A program made the position numbers and the translations under genes. Below the pieces are notes generated by a model. The model saw nothing but the letters and a program-made list of their open reading frames with translations, was not told the origin of the DNA and ran no database searches. A stretch of 64,000 nucleotides of DNA from Haematobia irritans. Its lineage: Eukaryota; Arthropoda; Insecta; Diptera; Muscidae. Shown here piece after piece: positions 34,431-45,319 of the stretch. The stretch's first letter is position 1. Every line of letters starts with the position of its first letter. The stretch is from the NCBI RefSeq assembly GCF_050003625.1, contig NC_134398.1, positions 70,130,891 through 70,194,890 of the forward strand, given 5' to 3'.

Positions 34431-35424
34431 CCACTCCCCAGGATAAGGAATTTATCTTAATAATTTTCTATGTCTTTATTAATAGCTGTCCAGTAGACGT
34501 AACACCTCGCTAATTGCTTCATCTTTGTTATCCCTAAGTGGGTATGGTGAAGTTCCTCAAGAACAGCTTTTTGTAAACAATCTGGAACAACCACTCTCTG
34601 CCCTTGAATAAAATTCCGCAATTTATTGTGTATTCAGTATCGACCATATCTGACGACTGCAAGACGAATATAATTTTAGAAAGTTTTTGGCCCGATTTTG
34701 TAGCTTTCCGGAGTGAATTGAAATGAATATTTGTTGCACAGTTGAATTACAAATGGACTGCACTTCGTTATCGATGAAATTTATATACTTTATCTCTGTA
34801 CTTATTGGTGCACTTGAAAGACAATCAGCAGTAGCATTTTCTTCACTCGTTTTTGCTACTACTTCATAATTATATCCAGCTAAAAATGTTGAAGTCTTTC
34901 CGAAGTCATCTGCGGTAGTTTAGAGTTTGATGAAAAATTCGTGATAGTGGTCTATTATCCGTGACCAGCTTAAATGATCTACCGTAAATATATTCATGAA
35001 ACTATTGAACAGCATAAACAATGGCTAAGGCCATTGTTCAGCTGAGAATAATTTTGTTCTGAAGACGTTAATAACCTTGAAGAAAAAGCTATAGGCGTTT
35101 CTTCGCCGTTGATTAAATGTGATTGCACACCAGAAATGCCTGTAGGAGTAGCATCACAAGCTAACTGCACTGTATGATCCGGATTGAATGACATGAGAAC
35201 ACGGTTACTGGCTATTTCTTGCTTTAAAGATTCAAAGGAATATTTACAATTTGAATTGAATTTTTGCACAATAATTTTCGTAAAGGTGCGGTAAGTGTTG
35301 ACGCATTAGGTATGAAACGAGAATAGTAGGTCACCATACCTAAAAATCTCCTGACGTCTTCTACATTCTGGTGTTGTGGCATCTCGACAATCGCCTTTAT
35401 TTTAGAATCTGGTTTTTTCACTTT

Positions 35425-35841
35425 AGGGCTGTTTTCTTTTAGCACTGGATACCCTAAGCCGTGAAGGACTAAAAGAAAACAGAGTACTCGTTTATCCAGG
35501 ACATCTCCAAAAATATGCAACACTGTCATCAGCTGTTTAAAAACAATCACAGAAAAGAAGTGAAATCTTGCATTTTTAATGTATGAAATGCTCCAATTAG
35601 TAATAAATATTTACTGCTGCGATTATTTATGACACTATACCACTTTGAATTACATGTTTTTCGATAAATTAGTCACAATAAAGTGCTATTGTGAATCGAT
35701 GAAGCGTCACTTTATCAAAACACAATCTGGCAAGATCGGCGCGACTTGCACTGATGAGATGTTCTGGATAGAACACCAGTGCAACGATGTTCTGGATAGC
35801 CCATACAAATGTTGTATCCAGTGCAAAAAGAAAACAGCCCT
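35425..35841. mobile_element. AGGGCTG-ended MITE, copy 1 in the gypsy remnant, 3-bp TSD
   Basis: 417 bp with inverted ends AGGGCTGTTTTCTTTT. It is flanked by TTT on both sides; taking the element and one TTT away rejoins the interrupted gypsy reading frame (EFNK then VKKPD on the minus strand). Confidence 0.75.
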
Positions 35842-36554
35842 TTTGTTGAATTCGACTATATGGCCCTAGAATTCTATGCGTTCTTGAAAAAATGAGCAGT
35901 TTGAAATATTTAAGTGTAGATCGTATTTTCTTAGTTGCGCTAAACAAGCCTTTAGATGAGATTTGCACTCAGTTACAGTTTCGTCATGAACCAAAATATC
36001 ATCGAAGTATGCTTCTGTTTTTGGAACCTCACGCAGTATTTGATCGATAATTCTATTGAATTCTGCTGGGGCGGTCTTGATTCCAAAAGACAGACGGTTC
36101 ATTCGAAATGTGCCTCGATCGTTTGTATCCCAGATGACAAATCATCCACTTGCACGTGTAATATGCTTTGTAGAGATCAAGACGACAATAAAACCTCTAA
36201 TCTTTGAGAGAATTAAAAATTTCATCGACTATTGGAATGGGGTAATGTGCATCTATCAACCGCATATTAACTCCGACTTTATAATCAACGCAGAGGCGTA
36301 CCCCTCCACCCGCTTTTGGGATTACTACCAAAGGGGAACCTCAATCGCTATTAGTTACTTTGGTTATAATGCCTTGATTTTCCAATTCATCGATCTCCTT
36401 ATTAATACGTTCTACTAATGCATGTGGTATTTGGCGTTCTTTGATATAAATACGTTTTGCATTGTCTCGAAGTCGAAGAGAGACTTTATAAATTGGTACA
36501 CAACCTATCTTCTGTTGAAAATTCTCTTGAAAATTGTGACATTAACTCATCAAT

Positions 36555-36960
36555 AGGGCTGTTTTCTTTTAGCACTGGATACCCTAAGCCGTGAAGGACT
36601 AAAAGAAAACAGAGTACTCGCTTATCCAGAACATCTCCAAAAATATGCAACACTGTCATCAGCTGTTTAAAAACAATCACAGAAAAGAAGTTAAATCTTG
36701 CATTTTTAATATATGAAATGCTCCAATTTGTAATAAATATTTACTGCTGCGATTATTTATGACACTGTACCACTTTGAATTACATGTTTTTTGATAAATT
36801 AGTCACAATAAGTTGCTATTGTGAATCGCTTTATCAAAATACAATCCGGCAACATCGGCGCGACTTGCACTGATGAGTTGTTCTGGATAGAACACCAGTG
36901 CAACGATGTTCTGGATAGCCCATACAAATGTTGCATCCAGTGCTAAAAGAAAACAGCCCT
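36555..36960. mobile_element. AGGGCTG-ended MITE, copy 2 in the gypsy remnant, 3-bp TSD
   Basis: 406 bp, nearly the same sequence and orientation as copy 1. It is flanked by AAT (36552-36554, 36961-36963). Removal rejoins ELNHI to DELMSQF on the minus strand. Confidence 0.75.
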
Positions 36961-37105
36961 AATATGATTTAATTCGCTTATTGAATTTGTAATTGGCTCA
37001 TTGTTGATGTGATCCAATTCGTTGAGATTAATGCATAGTCGACGAATCCAAGTACGACCTATGAGGGCTGTGCAGCCATCTGGCACAATATAAAGGTCAC
37101 CATAA

Positions 37106-37541
37106 GTGTGTAAATATAACCATAGCGATAGGCGGTAGGCGAACACTTATTTACGTGTATTTCTTATGGGAAGCCCAAAATCCGCGACGGAATACCGTGA
37201 CGGCTAGCGGCGTGTCGCTAAATTAAAACTTATTCTAACTCCTTGGAGAAAACTGGTATAGTGTTGCCATCGCTTATCAATTTTTTTTTTAACTCACCAC
37301 TAGGAACTCCTGTTGCCTGGACACGTGTAGATTATTTTTTCTTGAAATAACTCAACAAATAACAAGCCATTGTATGTTTTTATTCAACTTCATTGTTTAA
37401 TATTGTCAAAGCGTGCTGTATTGACAACAAAAACGCTAGGAAACGTGAAAAAGGGAATTATTCGCCGTCAAGCTTATTGTATTTGCCGTTGCGGCAAAAA
37501 TGTTTCGCCTACCGCCTATCGCTATGGTTATATTTACACAC
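37106..37541. mobile_element. MITE with 38-bp perfect ends and TAA target duplication
   Basis: 37106-37143 and 37504-37541 are exact complements (GTGTGTAAATATAACCATAG at the outer end). Flanks are TAA at 37103-37105 and 37542-37544. A 3-bp TWA duplication fits PIF/Harbinger. No ORF. Confidence 0.8.
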
Positions 37542-38140
37542 TAAATTGAAATGTTGTTGAAAACAGCATGAACTCGAACTTTCCCTTCGGGCTTGAATAT
37601 ATTTTGCGTGTATGATCGGAATATGATGTTCGTATTTCGTATCAAGAATCAATTTCGAATTTTATAACTTTGCCTTCTATCAATATATTAGCATAATATC
37701 GATTAGAATTTACATTACCATAGCTGCTTTGGTATACGTCGACTATTTTGTAAATTCCATAGTCGGAATCCTCATTCTGAATTTGATTCGTTGAAATGGA
37801 CTTGTTTTTGTTGTTATATGTAGGTCCGGCATTAGGACTATCCGTCAAAAGAGATGCTATAAATACTTTTGCTACATGCCCGTGTTTAGAACAAAAATTG
37901 CATTTTAAATTTGCACTAGAACGGCATTCTTTTGCAAAATGGTTATTTTTGCCACATCTTAGACATAAGCCAGCTATACCCAGTTGCTCATAAAATACAT
38001 CAGCAATTGAACTTTTGCACTCGCACTCTGAAACAAATTCACAATCACCAATGTCCGTTCGAAGCATTGCAACATATTCAGAAATTGACTGTCCATCCGT
38101 CTGGTATTTCGATAAAAAAAATTGCATCCGTATCACTTGA

Positions 38141-38709
38141 ATGACGAATTCATACTAATTAACTTATGTAGATCTTTGCAAACACTACGATGTACACACA
38201 CGCACAAAAAGTACCGTTATACAAATGAATGTGTAACACAAAATTCATTAGAAATTTGCTGGTTGAAATAAGCAGTGGTGTAGATATTACACTCGCAAAG
38301 ACTTTTTACGCTCTCTCTCATAGTGGGCACGATTTTTGTGTTTCATTTTGTATACAGTTTCTTTAAACAGGGTCATTTGGGGAAAAACTGTTTAACCACC
38401 TTTAAGCTGTGAACCACTGTATATCAATCATATGAGGATGTATGAGGCGATCATACAGAGCCATAATGAGAAATCACTGTCACTCATGAAGCTTACATAC
38501 TCTAAATACGAGAATGTGGCAATCTTCTTCGTTTTCAACAGGAAATTACGAGTGAAGAGTACGGATATGACCACTATGAATAATTTGTCCGAAGACCCCA
38601 TGAGAAAGCAGTAAAAAATATCAATCCCAGCTGAACAGTGCGAAACGAAGGCAGTTGTTCAAATTCCAGATGATCCTGAGCTGACGGAAAAATATATTTA
38701 TGACAACTA
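38141..38709. other. Unassigned DNA between gypsy remnant and Penelope fragment
   Basis: No family recognised. A 60-codon ORF on the plus strand (38432-38614) has no domain I know. Confidence 0.4.
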
Positions 38710-39560
38710 GGCTGTCCATTACATCTCTTTTAAAGAGAACATGTTCTCTTTTTGTTTTAGAATTTTACCATATGTTTAAGCTATCAGACCTAAGGTTATT
38801 TTCCGCAAATAAAAAGACTTTATTGCATTTTTCCCAACGTTTCGACAATTGTTTGTTGTCTTCTTCAAGGGAATTCGTCTATTAAATAAAAACACGTTAT
38901 AATTTTGTACATTTACAAACACCATAAACATATCCACTTACAATATTGTTTTAACTTAAGTTACATTGAATTACAGTATACACGAAACATATAAAACAAC
39001 ATAAAACATAAATTAAAACTAATATCACAGCCGGGGTTTCAGGATTGCAACACTGTAAGCAGCACTTATGTTGTCAGTATCTTCTTTTAAGTTCATTGTT
39101 CGTCTTATATTTTGTTGTATTCTTAAGCTTTCAATTGTCATTCGTTTTTTCTCTCTTTTCTCTTTGTCAAGTATTCTGTAGTTTTCAAAATCAGCTGTGT
39201 GTCCAGTGTTCTTTATGTGTTGTGATAATGCTGTTCTTTCTTTTCGTTTTTCTATGTCCGCTTTATGCTCTCCAATTCTTGTCTCCAGTGCTCTCTTCGT
39301 AGTTCCAATGTATATGCGATCACATTTCTCTTTATCACTACCTTTGCAGCTGATTTCGTATACCACGTCATGTTGTTGTTCTTTTTGTATTGGTGTCTTT
39401 ACTTTTGTGAAAACGGCGCTTAATGTATTGTGTGGCTTGAAAGCAAAACATATGTTTTTTGTTGATATTGTTTCTCTCAAGTTCGCGTTCGTATCTTTTT
39501 GTGTTCGTATCTTTTTGTTCACTCTCTTTTTTTGGTGCCGTATTTTTATATCCAACAGTG
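38710..39560 (-). pseudogene. Penelope-like element fragment with GIY-YIG endonuclease
   Basis: The minus-strand frame 39555-39025 (176 codons) is the C-terminal GIY-YIG domain of a Penelope-like retroelement: VVYEISCKG, then DRIYIGTTKRALETRIGEH with the Tyr, Gly, Arg and His of the active site, and the Glu in MTIESLRIQ. The frame is open and reaches a natural stop, but the reverse transcriptase is missing, so this is a 5'-truncated copy. The 3' untranslated part (39024 to about 38710) contains TTGTCGAAACGTTGGG, similar to sequences near the ends of such elements in flies. I found no hammerhead core in it. Confidence 0.82.
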
Positions 39561-39984
39561 CTCTTTATGTACTCTATTTCAAAAAAAAACCTAGATTGAT
39601 AAAAATTTTATTTATTTAGTAGGAATTCGCCACAATTGCTCGCCACTAATTGTTTACTGGGTTAAATCTGTTGACAAATTAAAAGCCGGAATACAATTGC
39701 GACGTACGGCGTAAAAATTAGAAATAGATGTAATTGAACGTACGACGTAAATACGCCAATACCTTGTCGTCGTCAATTTATTTTGTTTATTTTTTAAGAA
39801 AATGTGATTTTTTTGTTTTTTATTGTTTTATTATATATTTGCTTCGTTGTTTCTATCATTATAAACTGTTATTATTTTAATTTTAACATCAATAAAATTA
39901 TTAATTATTAATTATTATAAACTCTTTTTTAGTTAAAATGTTCTCTTTTTTTAAAGCGAAAGTTATCTTTTTAAAATTATCCAT
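39561..39984. other. AT-rich DNA, nothing recognised
   Basis: Spacer between the Penelope fragment and a LINE ORF1 fragment. It holds AT-rich runs only. Confidence 0.4.
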
Positions 39985-40420
39985 ATGGAAACCCTAATGA
40001 CAACATACAAGTAAAGCATTTCAGTGAATATGACATGTTATACGATACTCCACAAGTGGTGGAGGTGAAACGGTTTACTAGACCAGATGGCGACACGGGA
40101 AGGGTTGATATTGACCTCGTCATGTTGTCGCTAACGGGAAATAACCTTCCTTCACACGTAGCTCTTGACCAGGTGATCTTTCCCATCAAACCATACATTG
40201 AACATGTGATACAATGTAAAAAGTATTGGAGACATGGTCACTCTGATAAGGTATGTAGAAGATTTAATAATGTATGCTCTCGATGCGGAAAGCCACACGC
40301 GGAGCCATCCTGTTGCAGTACTCAGGGCAGCGTTCTAACAGGTCTGTATGTTATTCCACTGCGTGTCGCTTTGAGGTGTTTGAAGTGTCCACACTGGCGC
40401 TGCATAGTTAACCACTGACC
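39985..40420 (+). pseudogene. LINE ORF1 (Gag-like) fragment with zinc knuckles
   Basis: Plus-strand frame containing VVEVKRFTRPDGD, LTGNNLPSHVALDQVIFPIK and CCHC-type cysteine motifs (CKKYWRHGHSDKVC and CSRCGKPHAEPSC), as in ORF1 of I/R1/Jockey-type LINEs. It breaks up after 40420, where an opposite-strand LINE fragment overlaps. Confidence 0.75.
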
Positions 40421-41252
40421 GGCCAATTGCTTTATATGTAGTCAACAAGGTTTCATGTCCGCACCCCAAGTGCTGCCGGCAAGCGACCTTGTTTCTACCG
40501 CGGAGCTTATCACAAATTACAGTGACATGGGCAGACGACTTAAAAAGGCTGTCGAATGTGACCCGGAGAATCTTCGAGTTGTGGTTGGAATTATTTCGCC
40601 GTCGACTCCGACATTCAATTGCCTGCGTACTTACGCCGTCCATGTAGTGAATAGTGTGGCTGAGGATTTGGTGGGAGATATCCTCAAATTTCTTGCAGTG
40701 AAATAACTGGTAAGATCAGCGAGGTAGACGTTCAATCGCTCGCATATGTCATCAACAATGGGCCCGGATGCCATGATTGTGCTGGACGACTATCTTACTA
40801 ATCTTTAGATTCAGTTCCCTGATTCTAGGATCAGCAGGGTTAGCACGACGGCGTTCATCACGCTCGTCTGCGAGTCCCGCCGCTTCGGCTGGGAAGTTGG
40901 GCCTGACTTGGGCAATTCGGCCAACGGGTATAAAGCGAGTGGCTGCTGCGTTGATGATGTCTCGAAACACCCTTTGGGCAACATGAACATGAGAGGGGAC
41001 GGGAGCTGTTCTGTCAAATCTATGCCTCTCTGGTCATTACTTAGGAGTAAATACCAAAGTTCATGGTGGGCATTAAAGTCTCCTAGCACCAATCGGTTAT
41101 GCCCTCACAACAACCACTCAATGGGCTATAACCAGCTACCAACCGGTTGTATATACACGTTGTATAGCTCTATCTCGGCAGCCCCTGACTTGACTACTAC
41201 CCCCAAACATTCCATATACGGGTCACTAGTGTCTGGCACAAGCGGGACGTTT
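40335..41252 (-). pseudogene. LINE fragment: endonuclease, linker and RT C-terminus
   Basis: Read on the minus strand: endonuclease LVLGDFNAHHELW (about 41095-41055), then the pre-RT linker FIPVGRIAQVRPNFPAEAAG (about 40930-40870), then an RT C-terminal piece (RVTFDSLFKSSAHVTVICDK, SVVNYAAPVWT, about 40560-40360). Large internal deletions remove most of the RT. It runs opposite to the adjacent ORF1 fragment. Confidence 0.7.
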
Positions 41253-41612
41253 GTTTGTTTCGAATTTATTTCGGCATAAGCCGGCTATCAATGTAAAACC
41301 TTTTTTCGGAGGGTTCAAGTGTGGTTTTTGTTGGGTTTAATAAACTGCCTGAATTTATTCTGATAATTGGTTGATAGTTTTGCTGCAAGTAGAGGATGCT
41401 GATGAGGAATGTGGTAATTCCGAAACGTGCGTCCATCCAACCATCTTGCAGTCTATAGGGCTTTGCCCAAATAAATTTGACAAACATTCTTTTCCTCTGT
41501 TGGTTAAGCTACACTTGTAGTTTAGTCAATGTATGGTTTTAAGCTGCAATAAAAAACAACAACAATGCTTAAAGAACAAAACCAACAATAACAAAACAAA
41601 ACAAACGGAAAA
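41253..41612 (+). mobile_element. Hammerhead-ribozyme element, copy A (5'-truncated)
   Basis: Shares with copies B, C and D a unit that in full runs from AGAAGAGGAGGCACGCTC to an A-rich tail (CAATAACAAAACAAAACAAA). Copy A lacks the first ~80 bp. The A-rich 3' end and the ribozyme lie on the same (plus) strand, implying plus-strand transcription. A 73-codon frame on the opposite strand recurs in all copies but has no recognisable domain. Confidence 0.8.
41383..41451 (+). ncRNA. Type I hammerhead ribozyme motif, copy A
   Basis: Outer stem I CTGCAAG (41383-41389) with CTTGCAG (41445-41451). Internal loop TAGA / AACCAT. Inner stem I GGATG (41394-41398) with CATCC (41434-41438). Core CTGATGA (41399-41405). 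Stem II GGAAT/ATTCC with loop GTGGTA (41406-41421). Core GAA (41422-41424). Short stem III ACG-TG-CGT (41425-41432). Predicted cleavage is after C41433. All invariant core residues are present. Confidence 0.88.
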
Positions 41613-43265
41613 CCAGTAAGGAAAGTCTAAAGTCGGGCGGGGCCGACTATATTATACCCTGCACCACTTTGTAGATCTAAATTTTCGATACCATATCCCA
41701 TCCGTTAAATGTGTTGGGGGCTATATATAAAGGTTTGTCCCAAATACATAAATTTAAATATCACTCGATCTGGAAGAATTTGATAGAATTCTACAAAATC
41801 TATAGACTCAAAATTTAAGTCGGCTAATGCACTAGGGTGGAACACAATGTTAGTAAAAAATAATATGGGAAACGTTTAAATCTGAAGCAATTTTAAGGAA
41901 ACTTCAAAAAAGTTTATTTATGATTTATCGCTCGATATATATGTATTAGAGGTTTAGGAAAATTAGAGTCATTTTTACAACCTTTCGTCTAAGCAGTGGG
42001 ATTTTACAAGGAAAGTGTTGGTATTTTGACCATTGTTGTCGAAATCAGAAAAACATATATATGGGAGCTATATCTAAATCTGAACCGATTTCAACCAAAT
42101 TTGGCACGCATAGCAACACTGATTATTCTCCTCCCTGTGCAAAATTTCAACTAAATCGGAGTTAAAAATTGGCCTCTGTGGACATATGAGTGTAAATCGG
42201 GCGAAAGCTATATATGGGAGCTATATCTAAATCTGAACCGATTTCAACCAAATTTGGCACGCATAGCAACAATGCTAATTCTACAAACTGTGCAAAATTT
42301 CAACTAAATCGGAGTTAAAAATTGGCCTCTGTGGTCATATGAGTGTAAATCGGGCGAAAGCTATATATGGGAGATATATCTAAATCTGAACCGATTTCAA
42401 CCAAATTTGGCACGCATAGCTACAATGCTAATTCTACTCCCTGTGCAAAATTTCAACTAAATCGGAGCAAAAAATTGGCCTCTGTGGTCATATGAGTGTA
42501 AATCGGGCGAATGCTATATATGGGAGATATATCCAAATCTGAACCGATTTCAACCAAATTTGGCACGCATAGTTTCAATGCTAATTCTACTCCCTGTGCA
42601 AAATTTCAACTAAATCGGAGTTAAAAATTGGCCTCTGTGGTCATATGAGTGTAAATCGGGCGAAATCTATATAATGGAGATATATCCAAATCTGAACCGA
42701 TGTCAACCAAATTTAGCACGCATAGTTACAATGCTAATTCTACTCCCTGTGCAAAATTTCAACCAAATCGGAGTTAAAAATTGGCCTCTTTGGGCAAATG
42801 AGTGTAAATCGGGCGAAAGCTATATATGAGAGCTATATCTAAATCTGAACCGATTTGGCTGGTATTTTGCAAGTTTTTCGAGACCCATAAAATATTCGGA
42901 TGTACGGAATTTGAGGAAGATCGGTTGATATACACGCCAATTATGACCAGATCGGCGAAAAATATATATGGCAGCTATATCTAAATCTGAACCGATTTTT
43001 TCCAAAATCAATAGGGATCGTCTTTGAGCCGAAACAGGACCCTATACCAAATTTTAGGTCAATCGGACTAAAACTGCGAGCTGTACTTTGCACACAAATA
43101 TACATCAACAGACAGACAGACAGACGGACATCGCTAAATCGACTCAGAATTTAATTCTAAGCCGATCCGTATACTAAAAGGTTGGTCTATGGTTACTCCT
43201 TCTTGGCGTTACATACAAATGCACAAACTTATTATACCCTGTACCACAGTAGTGGTGAAGGGTAT
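41613..43265 (-). repeat. Repeat M1, copy c (complete, inverted)
   Basis: Runs from CCAGTAAGGAAAGTC and the AGTCGGGCGGGGCCGACT hairpin, through about five ~155-bp monomers and the CAGACAGACAGACGGACATC run, to the terminal hairpin ATACCCTGTACCACAGTAGT and GTGGTGAAGGGTAT. It sits exactly at the junction between hammerhead copies A and B. Confidence 0.8.
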
Positions 43266-43706
43266 AAAGAAGAGGAGGCACGCTCAAAATAAACCCAGCC
43301 ATGTGAATTCAAATCGATGATTTGACAGTGGCATAGGAAAAGAGATATGTTTGTTTCGAATTTATTTCGGCATAAGCCGGCTATCAATGTAAAACCTTTT
43401 TTCGGAGGGTTCAAGTGTGGTTTTTGTTGGGTTTAATAAACTGCCTGAATTTATTCTGATAATTGGTTGATAGTTTTGCTGCAAGTAGAGGATGCTGATG
43501 AGGAATGTGGTAATTCCGAAACGTGCGTCCATCCAACCATCTTGCAGTCTATAGGGCTTTGCCCAAATAAATTTGACAAACATTCTTTTCCTCTGTTGGT
43601 TAAGCTACACTTGTAGTTTAGTCAATGTATGGTTTTAAGCTGCAATAAAATACAACAACAATGCTTAAAGAACAAAACCAACAATAACAAAACAAAACAA
43701 ATGGAA
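43266..43706 (+). mobile_element. Hammerhead-ribozyme element, copy B (full length)
   Basis: About 441 bp, from AAGAAGAGGAGGCACGCTC to the A-rich tail. Encodes no protein of its own that I recognise. Confidence 0.8.
43479..43547 (+). ncRNA. Type I hammerhead ribozyme motif, copy B
   Basis: Sequence identical to copy A across the motif. Stem I outer 43479-43485 with 43541-43547, inner 43490-43494 with 43530-43534; CTGATGA 43495-43501; stem II 43502-43517; GAA 43518-43520; stem III 43521-43528; predicted cleavage after C43529. Confidence 0.88.
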
Positions 43707-44753
43707 AATTTTCTACAGAAATAAAATTTTAACAAAATTTTCTATAGAAATAAAATTTTCACAAAATTTTCTATAGAAATAAAAATTTTGACAAAATTTT
43801 CTATAGAAAGAAAATTTTGACAAAAATTTCTACAGAAATAAAATTTTAACAAAATTTTCTATAGAAATAAAATCTTGATAGATTATTTTTGGCTCGAGTG
43901 GCAACCATGATTATGAACCGAATAAAATTTGAACAAAATTTTCTATAGAAATAAAATTTTGACAAAATATTCTATAGAAATAAAATTTTGACAATGATGA
44001 AAATTTTATTATGAACCGAATAAAATTTTAACAAAATTTTCTCTAGAAATAAAATTTTGACAAAATTTTCTATAGAAATAAAATGTTGACAAAATTTTCT
44101 GTACAAATAAAATTTTGGTAGATTATTTTTGGCTCTAGTGGCAACCATGATTATGAACCGATATGGACCAATTTTGGTATGGTTGTTAGCGACCATATAC
44201 TAACACCACGTTCCTAATTTGAACCGGATCGGATGAATTTTGCTCCTCCAAGAGGCTCCGGAGGTCAAATCTGGAGAACGTTTTATATGGGGTCTATATA
44301 TAATTATGGACCGATATAGACCAATTCTGGCACGGTTGTTAAAGATCATATACTAACACCATGTTTCAAATTACAAACGGATTGGATGAAATTTGCTTCT
44401 CTTGGAGACTTCGCAAACCAAATCTGGGGATCGGTTTATATGGGGGCTATATAATTATGAACCGATGTGGACCAAGTTTTGCATGGTTGTTAGAGACCAT
44501 ATACCAATATCATGTAACAAATTTCAGGCGGATCGGATGAAATTTGCTTCCCTTTAAGGCTCCGCAACCCAAATCTGGGGATCGGTTTATATGGGCGCTA
44601 TATATAATTATGGACCGATGTGGACCAATTTTTGCCCGGTTGTTAGAGACCATATACCAATACCATGTACCAAATTTCAGCCGGCTCGGATGTAATTTGC
44701 TTCTCTTTGAGGCTTCGCAAGCCAAATCTGGAGATTGGTTTATATGGGGTCTA
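43707..44753 (-). repeat. Repeat M2, inverted copy
   Basis: The left part is many short AAATTTTCTATAGAAATAAA-type units. The right part is ~125-bp monomers with TATATGGGGGCTATATAATT, CCAAATCTGGGGATCGG and TTAGAGACCATATACCAATA motifs. It is the reverse complement of the family at 50575-52232. No protein is encoded; ORFs across it come from the repeats. Confidence 0.75.
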
Positions 44754-44958
44754 TACTTGCAGCAAAACTATCAACCAATTATCAGAATAAATTCAGACAG
44801 TTTATTAAACCCAACAAAAACCACACTTGAACCCTCCGAAAAAAGGTTTTACATTGATAGCCGGCTTATGCCGAAATAAATTCGAAACAAACATATCTCT
44901 TGTCCTATGCCACTGTCAAATCATCGATTTGAATTCACATGGCTGGGTTTATTTTGAG
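44754..44958 (-). mobile_element. Hammerhead-ribozyme element, partial inverted copy E
   Basis: Reverse complement of the 5' half of the unit. It ends at CTGCAAGTA, so it is cut off within stem I just before the ribozyme core, and it abuts copy C head to head. Confidence 0.8.
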
Positions 44959-45319
44959 ATATGTTTGTTTCGAATTTATTTCGGCATAAGCCGGCTATCA
45001 ATGTAAAACCTTTTTTCGGAGGGTTCAAGTGTGGTTTTTGTTGGGTTTAATAAACTGCCTGAATTTATTCTGATAATTGGTTGATAGTTTTGCTGCAAGT
45101 AGAGGATGCTGATGAGGAATGTGGTAATTCCGAAACGTGCGTCCATCCAACAATCTTGCAGTCTATAGGGCTTTGCCCAAATAAATTTGACAAACATTCT
45201 TTTCCTCTGTTGGTTAAGCTACACTTGTAGTTTAGTCAATGTATGGTTTTAAGCTGCAATAAAAAACAACAACAATGCTTAAAGAACAAAACCAACAATA
45301 AGAAAACAAAACAAATGGA
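44959..45319 (+). mobile_element. Hammerhead-ribozyme element, copy C (5'-truncated, tandem with D)
   Basis: Lacks the first ~80 bp. Its A-rich tail runs directly into the start of copy D (GGAAAAAGAAGAGGAGG), giving a head-to-tail pair with a 441-nt period between ribozymes. Confidence 0.82.
45093..45161 (+). ncRNA. Type I hammerhead ribozyme motif, copy C
   Basis: As copies A and B apart from AACAAT instead of AACCAT in the stem I internal loop. Core CTGATGA 45109-45115, GAA 45132-45134, predicted cleavage after C45143. The change is in a loop, so every stem is retained. Confidence 0.88.

Larger units (their letters stand above)
34440..38140 (-). pseudogene. Decayed Ty3/gypsy-like element, split by three MITEs
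   Basis: On the minus strand, in order: Gag with two CCHC zinc knuckles (CLRCGKNNHFAKEC and CNFCSKHGH, about 37980-37860); end of the protease (CTALIGRTWIRRL, about 37080); reverse transcriptase (FGIKTAPAEFNRIIDQIL near 36085 and YFDDILV near 36010); a connection region (VRRFLGMVTYYSRFIPNAST, about 35350); RNase H (QLACDATPTGISG, about 35170); and the start of integrase near 34550. There are stops and shifts throughout. No LTR was found at either side. The three MITEs are listed separately. Confidence 0.75.

Noticed and set aside
35748..35800. Possible hammerhead core (CTGATGA) in the AGGGCTG MITE, also near 36868 and 20816
   Set aside because: CTGATGA is followed by a hairpin at the MITE copies but no GAAA follows at the right place, and at 20816 there is no stem II.
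38432..38614. 60-codon plus-strand ORF
   Set aside because: No recognised domain; surrounded by transposon debris.
38710..39024. Hammerhead motif in the Penelope-like 3' region
   Set aside because: TCGAAACG is present but no CTGANGA with a stem II lies upstream.
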